Assembly (NCBI GenBank): GCA_026545765.1
Contig: CM048841.1
Span: 103,761,542-103,825,541, forward strand
Direction: 5' to 3'
Source: Plantago major
Taxonomy: Eukaryota; Streptophyta; Magnoliopsida; Lamiales; Plantaginaceae
Length of the DNA stretch: 64,000 nucleotides
The translations under genes were made by a program, and so were the position numbers. Under the pieces are notes generated by a model, which was not told the DNA's origin, made no database searches, and saw only the letters and a program-made list of their open reading frames with translations. Each line of letters starts with the position of its first letter. The first letter of the stretch is position 1. This document shows positions 41,582 to 55,173 of this stretch, in pieces.

Positions 41582-41974
41582 CACGAACACTATTATTATG
41601 GGCGGAAACATTATAGATTTTATTTAAAGCGGTATACTTAACATAAAATTATTTCAGTAAGTCCTTCAAATCCTCGTTAATACAGATTCCTTTCAAGTTC
41701 CAACACTTTTGGACATTTTGGTATAAGATTTTACCCGACTTTAACATGCTTTTAACAGATTAATAGTAACTCGATTTTATGTGAGTGGGATAGTGAAAAT
41801 GAGTTTTTTTTAATTGTAAGACAAAAAAAAAAAAAAAAAAAAAAAAAAAACTGAATAGTCACTTAACATAGTTTTCTTATGATTGATGCCAAACCGTCCA
41901 TTTACACAAAGTCTTGAAAGAGACGTGTATTAGTGAGACACCTGAAGAGACGGATTGATGTTCTTAAGTAAATG
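41582..41974. other. Intergenic with poly-A tract
   Basis: A poly-A run of about 30 bases lies near 41821-41850. Nothing else was recognised before the gypsy element begins. Confidence 0.55.
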
Positions 41975-42438
41975 TGTAGTGATCGTCCTAATTCGCGTTG
42001 AGTCTATCCGCCTTAGTTCGCATTTGTTATGTTTTACTGCAAACGAATTACTTGCTCAGTAATTCGTCCTCTTTACTTTTTTTATATGTTTGAGTAAGAA
42101 AGCCATTAGATGAGCTGGCCAAAAGGAATCTGCAACGGCCTGATCACTCATTCACGCATCTCGTTACTTTGATTATATACCGAAAAGGCGACGAGGAGGA
42201 AACCATGTTGATGTGTAGTGAGGTAATTCCTCTTACTCATTACTTAGCTATTCTTCCCCAAATATCACTTTACATATATTGATTCGATTGTTATTTCACA
42301 GGTGATTCCGGCCAGCTAATCGACGGTGAGTAGTTTGTTCATTATCGATTTGTCATTTCTGTAATCGAATAATGTTAAACTGTGTTTGGATTGGACTTGG
42401 TTTGTTATTCGATTTATATATATACTTGGGTCACAACA
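41975..42438 (+). repeat. Left LTR of the gypsy element
   Basis: Begins TGTAGTGATCGTCC and ends GGGTCACAACA. Matches the right LTR almost base for base. Confidence 0.9.
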
Positions 42439-45194
42439 AATGGTATCCAGAGCTCAGGTTGCTTCCGACGAAGTAGGTGACTCACGTGACTATGACAGCT
42501 GAAACCAGAATGAAAGACTTGTTCGATACGCAACTGAAACACGATGAAGAAATCCAGGAGATTCGTCGTGAAATGGATGTAGGCTTCTCGACGATTAAAC
42601 AACAACAGGAAACACCGATGGCTATGCAACAAGCTCAGATAGCTAAGGACAAGGAGAAGGCACCCATGGAGGAATCATCAGCTAGGCAGGTGTATACGCC
42701 GCCTCACATCCGACAAGCACAACCGATTCAAACTCATCAACACCATGGACACAATCCGGCGTTGCGATTGGAGTTTCCAGAATTTAATGGAGATGATCCA
42801 CGTTCATGGATGCGCAGGGCTAACAGGTATTTCCAGAATAATCCCATGGATGACCTAGCCAAGGTTAATCATGCTGCATATTATATGATAGGAGCTACTG
42901 ATCTGTGGTTTTATGAGTATATAGAAGGCAGACATCATGTTAATTGGGATTTCTTTTGCAACCTGTTGTTAGAACCTTTTTTAATGCCTTGTCATGAAGA
43001 TATAGTGGTGGATTTCACTCAACTTATGTAGAAGTTTGATGTTCACAGTTATGTTGAGAGTTTTGAAGAGATGAAATCTCTAGTCAGGGCAAAACACCCT
43101 GCCTTGACTGAGGATTTCTTTATTTCTTGTTTTATGAAGGGCCTTAAGGAAGAATTAAGAGCCCATGTGCAGTTGTTTAGCACCAGGACTTTAACTCAAG
43201 CTATTAATCAAGCTAAGTTACTAGAAAACATGCTGGATATTTGGACTAAGAAGGGGAGGATGGGGTCAAAACCATCACCAGTGCTTGTTGTGAGTGCTAA
43301 AGGGGGTACTAGTAGTAACTGGAAGAATAATTCAACTACTGTGAAGGATAGCAATGCAGTATCTATAAGAAAGTTGAGCAGGGAAGAGTATAATTCTAGG
43401 AAGGAGAAGGAATTATGTTTCACTTGCAATGAGAAATATAATCCTGGGCACAAGTGTTCAAACTTATTTCATATAGTACTGTGTGAGCAATCTTGTGATA
43501 TATTTCAAGAGGAGATTACTGAGGAGTCTGAAGAATTAGAGGAATGCCATGCAGATAGTGAGGTGAGCTTACATGCCCTGCAAGGTTGTAGGATAAGAAG
43601 GTCTATGAGAATTCCAGGCATTGCTAATAAAAAGAAGATCACTATCTCGATTGACAGTGGCAGTACTCATCACAGCTACTTAGATAGTTCTACTGCACAG
43701 GAATTGCAAGTTGCTATTGATGGTGCACACCCTTGGATAGTAACTGTGGCTGGAGGATATAGAATGATCAGTAGAGAGAAGTGTGGTAAGTTTATGTGAC
43801 AGTCTGAGGGTCATAAATTTTCTGCAGATCTGAGAATTATACCTATTGGGAGTTATGATGTAATACTTGGACATGACTGGATGTGGGATCATGATTCAGT
43901 TACCTTCCACCTTAAGAAGAATTGTTTGGGGTTGATTAAGGATGGTAAGAAGTTGATGATTGGTGCAGAGAGAGATGAGAATACTCTCAAGCTCATGAGT
44001 GGGAAGGGCCTCAAGAAATTATTGCAGAAAGCCACTGGTGGCATAATCACTCAATTATTCCATATTGAGGCTCACCAGTTAGAGTAGATGTACCTGAGCA
44101 TCTTCAAGCAATATTGAGAGATTTTGAAGATGTATTTCAGGAACCACATGGCTTACCACCAATCAGAAGATTGGAACATAAGATTGAGCTCAAAGAAGGA
44201 GCTAAACCTGTGTTTATGAAACCTTATAGGTATTCACACTTGCTAAAGAATGAGGTGGAAAGACTGGTTAAGGAAATGTTGGATCAGGGATTTGTGTCTC
44301 CCAGCTCTAGTCCTTTTGCAGCTCCAGTCCTACTAGTTAAGAAGAAGGATCACACTTGGCGTATGTGTGTTGATTATAGGAAACTAAATGACATAACAGT
44401 CAAAGATAAATTTCCTATGCCAGTAATTGAAGATTTATTAACAGAATTATATGGAGCTACAATTTTCTCAAAGCTGGACTTGAGGCAGGGTTACTTCCCG
44501 ATAAGATTGAAGGAGGAGGACAAGTATAAGTCTGCATTTACCATTTGGGCTTACAAATGCTCCTGCAACCTTCCAGAAAATGATGAATGAGGTTTTTGCT
44601 GCTTATATCAGGAAATATGTGTTGGTGTTCTTTGATGATATTCTCATCTATAGCAAATCTATGGAGGACCATGGTGAGCATTTGAAATCAGTTCTGGAAG
44701 TGTTGAGACAACACAAATTCTTTGCTAAGAAATCCAAATGTGGATTTGGTCTGGATCACATTGACTATTTGGGTTACATTATTAGTCAGGAAGGTGTATC
44801 AACTGATCCAGAAAAGGTCAAAGCAGTGGTAGAATGGCCCATACCTAAGAATCTTAAAGCTATGAGAGCTTTCCTGGGGTTAACATGATATTACAGAAGG
44901 TTTATACAAGGTTATGGCACCATAGCTAAGCCTCTTACATAACTAACCAAGAAGGACAAATTTCAATGGAACAGTGCAGCACAGGAAGCTTTTGATACAC
45001 TTAAGAAGAAAATGGTAGAAGCTCCCATACTGGCACTACCAAACTTTCAGGAGCCATTTATTATTGAGACAGATTGAGAAGGAGCTCTTAGCTATTATGA
45101 CTGCAGTTTTACTGCAGGGTGTGAGACCAATTGAGAAGGAGCTCTTAGCTATTATGACTGCAGTGGGGAAATAGTCTGGGTATCTAGTGGGGGC

Positions 45195-48100
45195 TAGAGG
45201 TGTTATTCGGGCCGGGCCGCCCCAGCCCGATTCATTCAAGGGGCGGCCCGGTTCATGTATTTATCCGGACCGGTCCGGGCCGATTTTTTTGATTGACTAT
45301 GGGCACGCCCCCACCCTTCGTGCGGTTCACGGGCGGCCGGGCGGCCTTCCCCTTTCCACTGGAACTGTTGAAAGTCTCTGTAGATGGAACTATGGATTAA
45401 GGCTTCTTCAACAACATGCCAAATCCAATCTCAGATCATACACATCACAGTCCAAGAAAGTCTCTGCAATGATTCCTAACAAGAAGATTGGGGTTTGGGG
45501 AAAATGAGAAATTGAAGCAATCCGAATTAATAGTCATAAATCATAATGCATAAACTAAAACTTAAAATTTTATTATAAAGAAGAAATTACAAAGTTAATA
45601 GCAAAATAAGACTAGTACATAATACTACTCATGATTCATGAAAGTTGGCCAAGAAATCATGTCGAATAGACGTTTCGACTGTGTTAGACGATATCTCCTC
45701 CTTGGGTACAAATTCATCTTCAAGATTATCAAAGTGACCCCTCATGAATATGTCATACTCATCGTCGTCCGCCTCCAATTTAAACTTAGCTTCATTGGTT
45801 CGAGTTTCGGCATCAAGCATATCTTTCCACATGACACAAAAGCGTATCGATTTTGGAATTAATCGACTCCTTTTATCCGATAGTGTGCGTCCCGCTGCAC
45901 TAAAACAACTTTCCGAAGCTACGGTGGACATTTGTGAAGCCAATAGATCACGCGCTATACGTCTCAATACGGGAAATGATTTTGCATCGTCTCTCCACCA
46001 ATTAAGAACATTGAAACCGGTTGTGTCGGGATGTTGGCCTCCTCCAAAAAAAATAGAGCACTTCATTGACACTTGATTTGCTTGATGTTGTTGTTGTCGT
46101 TGATTTTTCTCCAAGTAAAGAACCAAAGATCCCACGACCTTGTTGGCCGCTACTTTGTGATTCCAAAGTCTCGCGTATCGGTTGTGCATCATCATTGTAA
46201 GCATCATATAATGTTTGAAACATTTTATGAATTTCATCTTTCACGGCAAGCTCATCAAATGTTCTTTCGGTACCTATGTTGGTATGATACATTTTCAACA
46301 ATTGAATGCACCCATCGATTTTGCATCGAGGATCTAAACAAGCGGTTAGTATAGCAATCTTAGGCACTAATGAAAAATATTTTAACCATTTTGCCAACAT
46401 TCCTTCAATAACTTTTCCCAACAATGCATGGTTCTTTAAATTGGAAAATAACTTTGTAATATGGACCATATAGGCCAACATCAAATTTGAGGTAGGATAA
46501 AGTTGACCCGACATAACTTCGCTAACTTCTTTGAATTTTTGAAGGAGCGGACCAAGAACATCAACAACAACATAAAAATCATCCATTTTCAAATAATTGT
46601 TTGTCGGGTCCATTTGATCATATCCAACTACAAAATCCGAACAAGTTTCAATAATTTCATTTGCATAAGTTCGGCATTCTTTCAACATTCGAAATGTGGA
46701 GTTCCACCTAATTTTGCAATCAAGATAGGGATAGCAATATTTTTTTCCATTGAGCACAACCAGCTCCCTATACTTTTGAGTTCTTGTGGAACTAGAGGTA
46801 ATATGCGACAAACAAGATCTAATTTTTTCAATAGAGCAAAGAATGTGACTTAAACCATTTCACACACAAATGAATAATATGACAAATACATCCAACATGA
46901 AAAAGATTACCATCAAGAATTGGGTTAAGAGATGTTTTAAGCATACGAACCGCAGACAAATTGTTACTTGCATTATCAAAGGAAAATGACAAAGCCTTCT
47001 CTTTTAAATTCCAATGTGTAAGAGTTCTAATCATTTGACTATGGATCTCTTGACCCGTGTGTGGATGTGGTAGTTCAACAAAGTCAATAATACGTTTTTG
47101 CATAATCCAATCATCATCAACCCAATGAGCAGTAACACACATATAACTTAGATTACACCTACCATTCCACAAATCGGAAGTAAATGAAAACTTGCAAGAC
47201 AAAGAATTAAAAACACCGTTTAAAATTCCACAATCCTCTTTAAATAAACGCATGCCATCATTGTAAAGAGTACTACGCGGAATTCTTTTCCATTGTGGTT
47301 GTAAAGCAGTTTGCACATAATTTTCATAAACAGGGTCTTCCGCAAAAGAAAAAGGGAGTTCTTTTTGGACCACATACCTTACAGTGCATTCCCTAGCCCG
47401 CTTGTGACTGTATCGCCAATTTTCGACTTGATCAGCAGATGACCTTTGTAAATGTTGTTGACTCAATCCTTCGCCACCATCGTCATCCCATCCTGGATGT
47501 TTAGCAAAATGGCGTGACAGTACTGTGCGAGCCATTCACTGTGAGTAAAGTTTGCACACAAAGGCGACATTTTGCAATTTCCTTCTCCTTATCTTTGTCA
47601 AATTATAACCAAACTTTACTAGTGAGTTTTCGTTTACTTGGATTCTAAAGGCGCATCACTAGGCTCAAGGTGTCATCATCATCGAACACGAATGGGTTCT
47701 TCTGATGCACTATTACTACGACTGAACATAAAGTTTTCATACTCTAATCTACTTGTAAAAGTCATTGGTTGACCATCAATAGTAGCCTTTATAACATTTG
47801 AAGAAACTGATTTTGAAGATGAACTATTAGCTTGAGAAGCTTTTGATTTTTTCATTATAGTGATAAAAAAAACGAATACGGTAAAAAGTAAAACTAACTA
47901 ACGTAAAATGAGTAACAACATGCTTGATTACCTGGTCACTGGACTTGAAAAAAAAATTCAGAAATCGGAAATTCGGAATAGAAGCTTGTTGTAGAATGTA
48001 GACTTAGAGATTCAGAAATTAGAAGAGAGTAAGGGAAAGGGGATTAAGAAAAAAGAGTAGAAGTGTAGAAGATTAAGATTAAACTCACCTATTTAAATAG

Positions 48101-48657
48101 ATGAGGAGGACTCGGAATTCGGAAACATATGGAAGAGAGCAACGTTCTTCCGACCGTTGGGAAGAAAGAGCCGTTGAACTGATGAACTGATGAGAGCAGC
48201 GTGAACATGATTAGATGGTTTGGGGCTTTGGGCGGCGTGAACTAATGAACTGATGAGAGGAGAGCAGTGTGAAGATGAGAGCAGTGAAGATTGGGTGGGT
48301 TAGGTTTGGACTTTGGTACTTGAGTTGGGCTTGGGATTGGGAAATACCTATTGGGCTTGGGCTTCCACTCCAAAATTCAAATTCCAAACTGATCCAAAGT
48401 CTAAACTCCTAAAGGAGCAGTTCTTCACAAGCTAAGCGGATCGGGCCTTTCTGGTTCACGGGCTTATTCGGTCCGGTCCGTCTTGGCGGTTTTAAGCGAT
48501 TCTGGGCGGTCCGTGCAGACCTACAAAACATAGGCCCACATGGCCCACATAACTTAAATGTACATGGGCCGGTCCGGGCCAAATATTAAACGGGCCGGGC
48601 CGGGTCGGTTTTTAAGCGTGCCGGGCTGTTCTGCGACTGGCCCAAATAACACCTCTA
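45195..48657 (-). mobile_element. hAT DNA transposon (RICESLEEPER-like) nested in gypsy
   Basis: A perfect 8-base target duplication GTGGGGGC flanks it (45187-45194 and 48658-48665), the size made by hAT transposases. Inward ends read TAGAGGTGTTATTCGGG and TAGAGGTGTTATTTGGG, then GGGCC-rich subterminal sequence that is strikingly GC-rich for this window. At 3463 bases it has a full-length layout with a minus-strand transposase gene. It lies in the RNase H part of the gypsy element and so is younger. The reading frame of the transposase is interrupted, so it is probably no longer autonomous. A short relative is at 57107-57955. Confidence 0.95.
45629..47855 (-). pseudogene. hAT transposase gene (BED finger plus hAT core), disrupted
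   Basis: Three coding blocks cover the gene on the minus strand. Upstream of 47535 are an Asn/Ser-rich start (MKKSKASQ near 47855) and a BED-finger part with KCRLC. 47535-46828 has the core with FTSDLWNGR and SFDNASNNLSAV, which hold the two catalytic Asp residues, and HVGCICHIIHL. 46811-46002 carries CKIRWNSTFRML. 46237-45629 has the C-terminal hAT dimer region with STVASESCFSAAGR, which holds the catalytic Glu. Frame changes fall near 46830 and near 46050 (next to an A-run), and stops lie between the BED part and the core. All key residues are still present, so decay is recent. Confidence 0.88.
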
Positions 48658-50359
48658 GTGGGGGCACCATTTGTCATCAGGACATACCATCTGAGCTTGA
48701 AATACTTAAAGGAGCAGAAGATTGTTAACTCTTTGCAACATAAATGGTTGTATAAACTGTTAGGTTACAGTTTTACTATTGAATACAAGCCAGGGAAGGC
48801 AAATGTCATTGCAGATGCCTTGTCTAGGCAATTTGAATCTGATACAGTCACAGATGCACTTCCTTCTGAGAATTTGTGTGCTTTGGTCACTCATGTTCAA
48901 CCGGCCAGTGTGGATTGAAGAGATTATTTCTAGCTATGATCAAGACAAGGATGTTAAGGACCTCATAGCTCAGGCTTTACTAGATACAACTGGAGCAATC
49001 TACACTTATATGGGAGGCATATTGAGGTATAAGGGTAGAATAGTGGTTGGTAAAGCTCAGGAGATCAGAACAAAGATTATGAACACTATTCACTCCTCAG
49101 CTATGGGAAGTCACTATGGCATACACACAAGCTACCTCAGGGGCAAAGCTATTTTCTATTGGTCTGGCATGAAGAAGGATTTTACTGATTTTGTCTCAGC
49201 CTGTGATGTTTGTAAACAATGTAAGGATGAAGCTGTAGCTTATCCTGGTTTGTTACAGCCACTTGAGGTTCCTACTGCTCCTTGGACTCAAATCTCTATG
49301 GATTTCATCACAGGGCTGCCTAAATCTGAAGGAAAAGATGTGATTTGGGTAATAGTGGATAGATTAACCAAATATGCACATTTTATATCTCTCTCATCCT
49401 TATACTGCAGAGACACTTGCTAACATTTACATCAAGCAAATCCACAAGCTACATGGTACCCCTGAATCTATCGTGAGTGATAGAGATGTGGCTTTTCAAA
49501 GTGCATTTTGGAAAGAATTCTTCAAACTCCAGGGTACCAGGTTGTGCATGAGCACAACTCATCATCCCCAAAGTGATGGACAAACTGAGAGGCTCAACAG
49601 GTGCCTTGAGACATATCTTAGATGCATGATCCACAATCATCCTAGAAAATGGAATAACTGGCTCCCTCTGGCAGAATGGTGTTATAATACATGTTATCAC
49701 CATTCCACCAAATTTTCTCCTTTCAGAGCTCTTTATGGTTATGAAGCACCTCAGTTGTGTAGTGGCCCCTATCTCCAAACTATTGCTTCTGATGCTCAAT
49801 CTCTTATCCAAGAGAGAACTCAGATGCTGCAACTTTTGAAAGAACACATGACACAGGCTCAAGAACGGATGAAGTTATATGCCAACACTAATAGGACTGA
49901 TAGAGAATTTCAAGAGGGAGACTGGGTGTTCCTGAAATTATATCCATTCAAGTTCAACAACACCTTACTTCGCCGACCTACTAAGTTCTCTATCAAGTAT
50001 TTTGGCCCTTTTCAGGTACTCAACAGGGTTGGACCTGTGGTATACCAGCTCGAGCTTCCTTTAGGGTGTAAAATGCATGATGTATTTCATGTATCCTTAC
50101 TCAAGGCTAAAAAATAAATATAGTCCTAACCCAGAATTGCCTGAGATTGATGCTGATGGTAGGCCAAAAGTTTATCCTGTGGTCATTCTCGACACTCGCA
50201 TGGTTAAGGTGTGGCAGAGGTTAGAGAAAGAAGTTCTAGTTCAATGGAGCAATTTACTACCTGCAAATGCCACCTGGGAACGAGCTCGCACAATGGAGGT
50301 GCAATTCCCAGATTTTCCAGTAGTAGCTTGAGGACAAGCTCATTGTCAGGGGAAGGCAA

Positions 50360-50822
50360 TGTAGTGATCGTCCTAATTCACGTTGAGTCTATCCGCCTTA
50401 GTTCGCATTTGTTATGTTTTACTGCAAACGAATTACTTGCTCAGTAATTCGTCTTCTTTACTTTTCTCTGTTTGAGTAAGAAAGCCGTTAGATGAGCTGG
50501 CCAAAAGGAATCTGCAACGGCCTGATCACTCATTCACGCAGCTCGTCACTTTGATTATATACCGAAAAGGCGACGAGGAGGAAACCACGTTGATGTGCAG
50601 TGAGGAAATTCCTCTTACTCATCACTCAGCTATTCTTCCCCAAATATTACTTTACATATATATTGATTCGATTGTTATTTCACAGGTGATTCCGGCCAGC
50701 TAATCGACGGCAAGTAGTTTGTTCATTATCGATTTGTTATTTCTGTAATCGAATAGTGTTAAACTGTGTTTGGATTGGACTTGGTTTGTTATTCGATTTA
50801 TATATATACTTGGGTCACAATA
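50360..50822 (+). repeat. Right LTR of the gypsy element
   Basis: Begins TGTAGTGATCGTCC after the purine-rich GGGGAAGG and ends GGGTCACAATA. Confidence 0.9.
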
Positions 50823-50827
50823 ATATG

Positions 50828-53798
50828 TGTAATGTTTTAAACAATATCAGTAATGTTTTATAAGTGGACATTTTATATTATTTTTTATGTAATGTATATC
50901 ACCGATATTTTTAGTAAAACCTTTAATGTTTTTTTATATAACTGTAATGTTTGTTCGTCTTTTTTAGTCTTTCTATAACATCGTTTTCAGAGAGATTTAC
51001 TCGCCCATTTAATGTTTTATAAATTGGATAATGAGTTGGTGAGGAGACTATTTGCTACATCTCATATGACCAAGTTCAAACCTGAAACAAGCAGTTTACC
51101 TGCTCGAAGGAAAATTGTTTTCAGCTCTTGAGGATTTCAAAACACACTAGAAGCCAGATAATTATGCAACGAGACGAATTTCCTTCGTGGATTCATTTCT
51201 GACTTTTAAATTAAACTGTAATATAGTAATCACCATACTATATATCGCTATATATGTATTTTTTTCCAAAAACTAGTGAAAACCATCATTTCTAAACATT
51301 AAACAAACGGATTTATATTTCACTAAAGTCCAAAGAGGTTGAGCCCGATACAAATGCAGTCAGTATTGAAGGATTAATATAAATGAATCGATTCCATATA
51401 CCTCCCTATAAATTCAAAATTTTAGATGAAATTCTATCACTAAATTACCATTTACCCCAAACTTTTGTGATTTGTTTGATGATGTTTCCTCTTTTTACCT
51501 AGCTTTGCAGTACGTAACTAATCATGTGCGTGATCCCATGATTAACATCTCTTTTTCCATTTTCCAAAAAGTTTTCCAATTTTTGAGACTCGCATAACCA
51601 TTCCCCTATATATATAATCCAAAGTTGTAATTTGTCTTTTTTCCTATTAATAATTATTGCAGAAGTTATAATAATGCTACTAACAAGCAAACATCTATTC
51701 CATGTGATTATGAGTGCTCTAGTGAACTTGTGAAGTTGTAAACTATGATTGACTAAACACAATTTTAGACATGGACGATACACATGCAGAAGCACGGTTT
51801 CAGATTCGTGTTAAGTCTTTTTCCTATTAGTTTCCAATTTTCCATAATCCGTTTTCTTAGTTTTATTTTGAGAAACGAAACTAAAATGTTTGGAGAAATT
51901 CTAGTAAAATGCATGATTTTCCTATACAATAGGAAATATTACGTTAAATTAGTGTAATCTATATGATCATGCCAAACACTTATATTGTAGGAATATGGTA
52001 TTTTCTAATATTTAGGAAAATCAGGTAAAAAAATTACCGAACAATGTATCATTTTTTCTCTTTACTTTCTCTTTTTAAGGGTGTGTCGGAGTGAATTGAC
52101 TTGTTGATAATTAAATACTACTCCGAGTATTATATACTAGAATAATGACACACGCTACGCGTGTAGAGCGTATTCCAGATCTACTCTGTATGTTTTGCTA
52201 AAATCAACATTATCATGATACGCTTCTTATGCATTTACAAGTTAGTGATATATTTTACTTCCTCTGTTTCGGAAATAACTTTCCGTTTATTTTTTGAGTG
52301 GAGAAAATAAGATTTATATTACTTTTGATAAGCATTTACATTAATGATCTATTTTACTTCCTCTGTTTCGGAAATAACTTCTTTTTTTTTCTTTTTTTTT
52401 TGAGAAAATAAGATTTATATTACTTTTATTCTTGTTAGTAGTTACTAACTTATGATCAGGTAACAACCGCTACGTACTGTCTTGCAAACAACACATATTA
52501 AGTGATGATCCTTGCAAAACATTGTTGCATTTAAAGCATAACATCATAATCTTCATTCTTTACCTCAAGGACATGGAATTAAACTATCTACTTTATTTTG
52601 ATTAAAAACAAGACTTATATAGATGCCTAACGAGCATGGCTATAATTACACATAAATCCATCAAACGTATGTTATCTTATACAGACTCTGTCGTTAGTCG
52701 AATATTTCAAATAAATTAACCAAAGAGGATGAGTCTCAACTTACATTAGCAAAACATAGTGTAGATCCTAAAATCGAATACAAGATGATGATCGAGGTGC
52801 GGTTTTTATTTCCCTAAATGGTTACGCTGATATTCAAGTTCAGAAACTGCTATGGACTATGGTTTCGACAATCCGGGCGAATACTTCCATCTCTAGTTTT
52901 AGGATAACTAAAACAGTTTGATATTTTGTATCTGAGAGAAGGGGTAGTAGTCTAGTAGAGGATCTGAGTGTTTTCGCCATTGGTAATGACTAATGAGCTC
53001 GAGAATTTTCATTTGTTGTTAGAGAGATAAACGGACAGGGGAGCTTGGGCCATTGGTAATTATCAGTCATAGTCTATGAGTAGGACGGGAGTGTTGTACA
53101 CGCGCTCTGTCCAGTGACTTATGAGACTGGGCTTCTTCACACTTTATGTGAGCAAATTGAGAAAAAATCAATTTTAATCACGAGTTAATCTCAAACACTA
53201 GTGATAAAAAATTTAATTGAACTATATAATGAAAATTTAAGATGTATTCTAAGAGATGGATTGAATATGAACAATTAAGATCCTACTTCCCCGACGTGCA
53301 TGCACAACTATTATCTAATACCAGTACACGTTAGACAGTTCATCTACAATCTAGCTAGTCATAATCATCATCATCATAATATAAACCATTAAGTTAGCAA
53401 TTTAGCATACATTTGAACAAAGATCAACCGCAACTTTGAAAACAAGAATTAACGTAATAATTAATACTATCACGATCGATACAATAAATTACAAGAATTA
53501 GGTATGGAAATGTATGAGCTCCCGTACAATGGCACATAGCTAATTATTGATTACACGTTCATCTTGGGATTTGGGAATAATCACATGAGCAAGAATCCAA
53601 GAAGGTGGCCAGGTAAGGTTGCTATACATCCACTAGCTTAATTGTTAACTTAATTTCAGGCCGACAAATATGAACAAGCAATTAATTAAGAAAAGTGAAC
53701 AAGTTTACATTGGATATATGGAAATTTCACATATGCTATGTGTCCCGGTATATGCGTATATATGGACTTTTAACGTGGCAGTTGGGAAAAATGAAACT
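50828..53798. other. AT-rich intergenic region
   Basis: The first 170 bases belong to the dispersed AT-rich family also near 12960 and 22060; the gypsy element seems to have landed in this repeat. A duplicated Stowaway-like end lies at 52258-52440. No gene was seen. Confidence 0.55.
52258..52440. repeat. Tandem duplication of a Stowaway-like end
   Basis: Two copies start at 52258 and 52357 with CTTCCTCTGTTTCGGAAATA and share AGAAAATAAGATTTATATTA. The second has a long T-run inserted. Only one kind of end is present, so this is a truncated MITE duplicated in tandem. Confidence 0.7.
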
Positions 53799-55112
53799 CT
53801 ACAAATCTAAATTGTAACAAATTTCTTTAAATGTAGTAAGATTTTGTTGAAATAGTGGCACGAAAACGTCAATGCTTCCATCTCCGAGGAACGATGGTAG
53901 AAGAAATAGCATTCCCTCTACGGGGGCGAAAGATGGCATGAAAACGTAAGGACCGCCTGTACCAAAATCCAGGTCGTAGAACGGAAACCTTAGCCAGCTA
54001 TCAACCTCTAAATTCGGCCACAAAATGTTGTCGTTTGCTTCAGCCACCACAACAGGGACAAGATCTTCTTCCTTCACTATATGGTCCGCAAAATCAATAA
54101 ATGATTTGAAATAATTATCGTTCACTTTGGTGACTGCGTCATGTAAAAGCTTGGCTGCATGAGGAAGCGGCTTGTTTAGAAGGTCATCCACTGTGGATCG
54201 CGCAAATGCCCATAGGACCAGGTTGCCAAAGTACTCTTTGGGTACATTTGAATTGAGTCGAGCACGACCATCCACGGACATTCTTACTTGTGTGGTCTCA
54301 GACCCGTTTAAGCTACGGGCCTTGGTTATGGCTCTCCAAAGATGTGCCAAGAGGCTTTCAAAGGTGCTAAATGGCTTGTCATTTCCGTTCATGGACGAAG
54401 CCTTAGCCTTGAGTTTGGCAAGGAACTTTGCGGTGTAATGGACTTTGTGTGCCACAATATCTTCCACACTATGATTATCAATGAGGGGATAAACCTTTTT
54501 GAAATTCTTGGCTATGTATTCGACTCCTCTATGCTCAAACTCAAAATTAGGAGGGCTACGAGGAGAGAATATTGTGCGATCATGAAAAGGAAGAGGGCTA
54601 ATTTTCAGCCCTCTACATGCCTGGCCCCACGCTACCAAGAAATTACTCGTCGCATGTCCATCTGCCACGATGTGGTGGGCCGTGAACCCCACCACCATTG
54701 AGCCACATGTGAACCTTGTTACTTGAACTTGGACGAGTTCGGCCACGCCTTCCAAGGTGGGATGGAGGCTTAGCAAAGAAGCCGAAGGTGTAACAAGCAT
54801 AGCCTGATCGAGTATACGATCAACCGACGCCTCTACAAACTTAACACCCTCATCATTGAGACAGATGACAGGATTTCCTCCTGCGTCCTTCCCAAACCTC
54901 CCACCCCACTCGCGATACAAGGCTAGGGCCTTTCGGAGCCCTAGCTCTAGTATACCATTCGGTGGTGTAGGCGGGTGATACGCGTATATAATGGCCACGT
55001 GTTGGTTGTGCGTGACCTTGTCGAAAACGGATAGTGGAATGTAGGTTTTTGTTGGTGGATTGGATTCATAGAGAGGCTTAAGTAGCTTTGAGCTTGCTAT
55101 TTTCACCTTCAT
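53799..55112 (-). CDS. BAHD acyltransferase, hydroxycinnamoyltransferase-like
   Basis: BAHD enzymes move acyl groups from CoA thioesters to alcohols or amines in specialised metabolism, in the cytosol. This intact single-exon gene gives 437 residues, the normal size. The catalytic HxxxD is H147-I-V-A-D151 within AHHIVADGHA. The second family motif reads DFGTG at about 382-386 instead of the usual DFGWG. The start MKVKI.SSKLLKP and the middle of the protein resemble agmatine or tryptamine hydroxycinnamoyltransferases, which make phenolamides; that substrate class is inferred from recalled similarity only. It stands alone among transposons. A TATA-like box lies 60-70 bases upstream. Shikimate/quinate-type HCTs are less likely because their sequence blocks differ. 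Confidence 0.9.
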   Translation of the reverse strand: MKVKIASSKLLKPLYESNPPTKTYIPLSVFDKVTHNQHVAIIYAYHPPTPPNGILELGLRKALALYREWGGRFGKDAGGNPVICLNDEGVKFVEASVDRILDQAMLVTPSASLLSLHPTLEGVAELVQVQVTRFTCGSMVVGFTAHHIVADGHATSNFLVAWGQACRGLKISPLPFHDRTIFSPRSPPNFEFEHRGVEYIAKNFKKVYPLIDNHSVEDIVAHKVHYTAKFLAKLKAKASSMNGNDKPFSTFESLLAHLWRAITKARSLNGSETTQVRMSVDGRARLNSNVPKEYFGNLVLWAFARSTVDDLLNKPLPHAAKLLHDAVTKVNDNYFKSFIDFADHIVKEEDLVPVVVAEANDNILWPNLEVDSWLRFPFYDLDFGTGGPYVFMPSFAPVEGMLFLLPSFLGDGSIDVFVPLFQQNLTTFKEICYNLDL

Positions 55113-55173
55113 GGTTTATTATAGAATGATGGGGGAATGAGAATGTACTTTGGTTTGAACCTCACTAATATGG

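Larger units (their letters stand above)
41975..50822 (+). mobile_element. Ty3/gypsy chromovirus with nested hAT (fossil)
   Basis: Two LTRs (41975-42438 and 50360-50822) bound it. Target copies AAATG and ATATG are a one-mismatch pair. A tRNA-Met type primer site (TGGTATCC) follows the left LTR, and a purine tract precedes the right one. Parts in order: gag with a Cys/His knuckle (about 42490-43500), protease (about 43600-43950), reverse transcriptase (about 44110-44890), RNase H parts either side of the hAT, integrase (about 48920-49900) and a chromodomain-like tail (about 50130-50330). The LTRs differ at about 16 substitutions over 460 bases, near 3.5 percent, which suggests roughly 1 to 3 million years at usual plant rates. 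It is broken, with about six breaks besides the hAT insertion. The chromovirus clade is not resolved. Confidence 0.9.
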
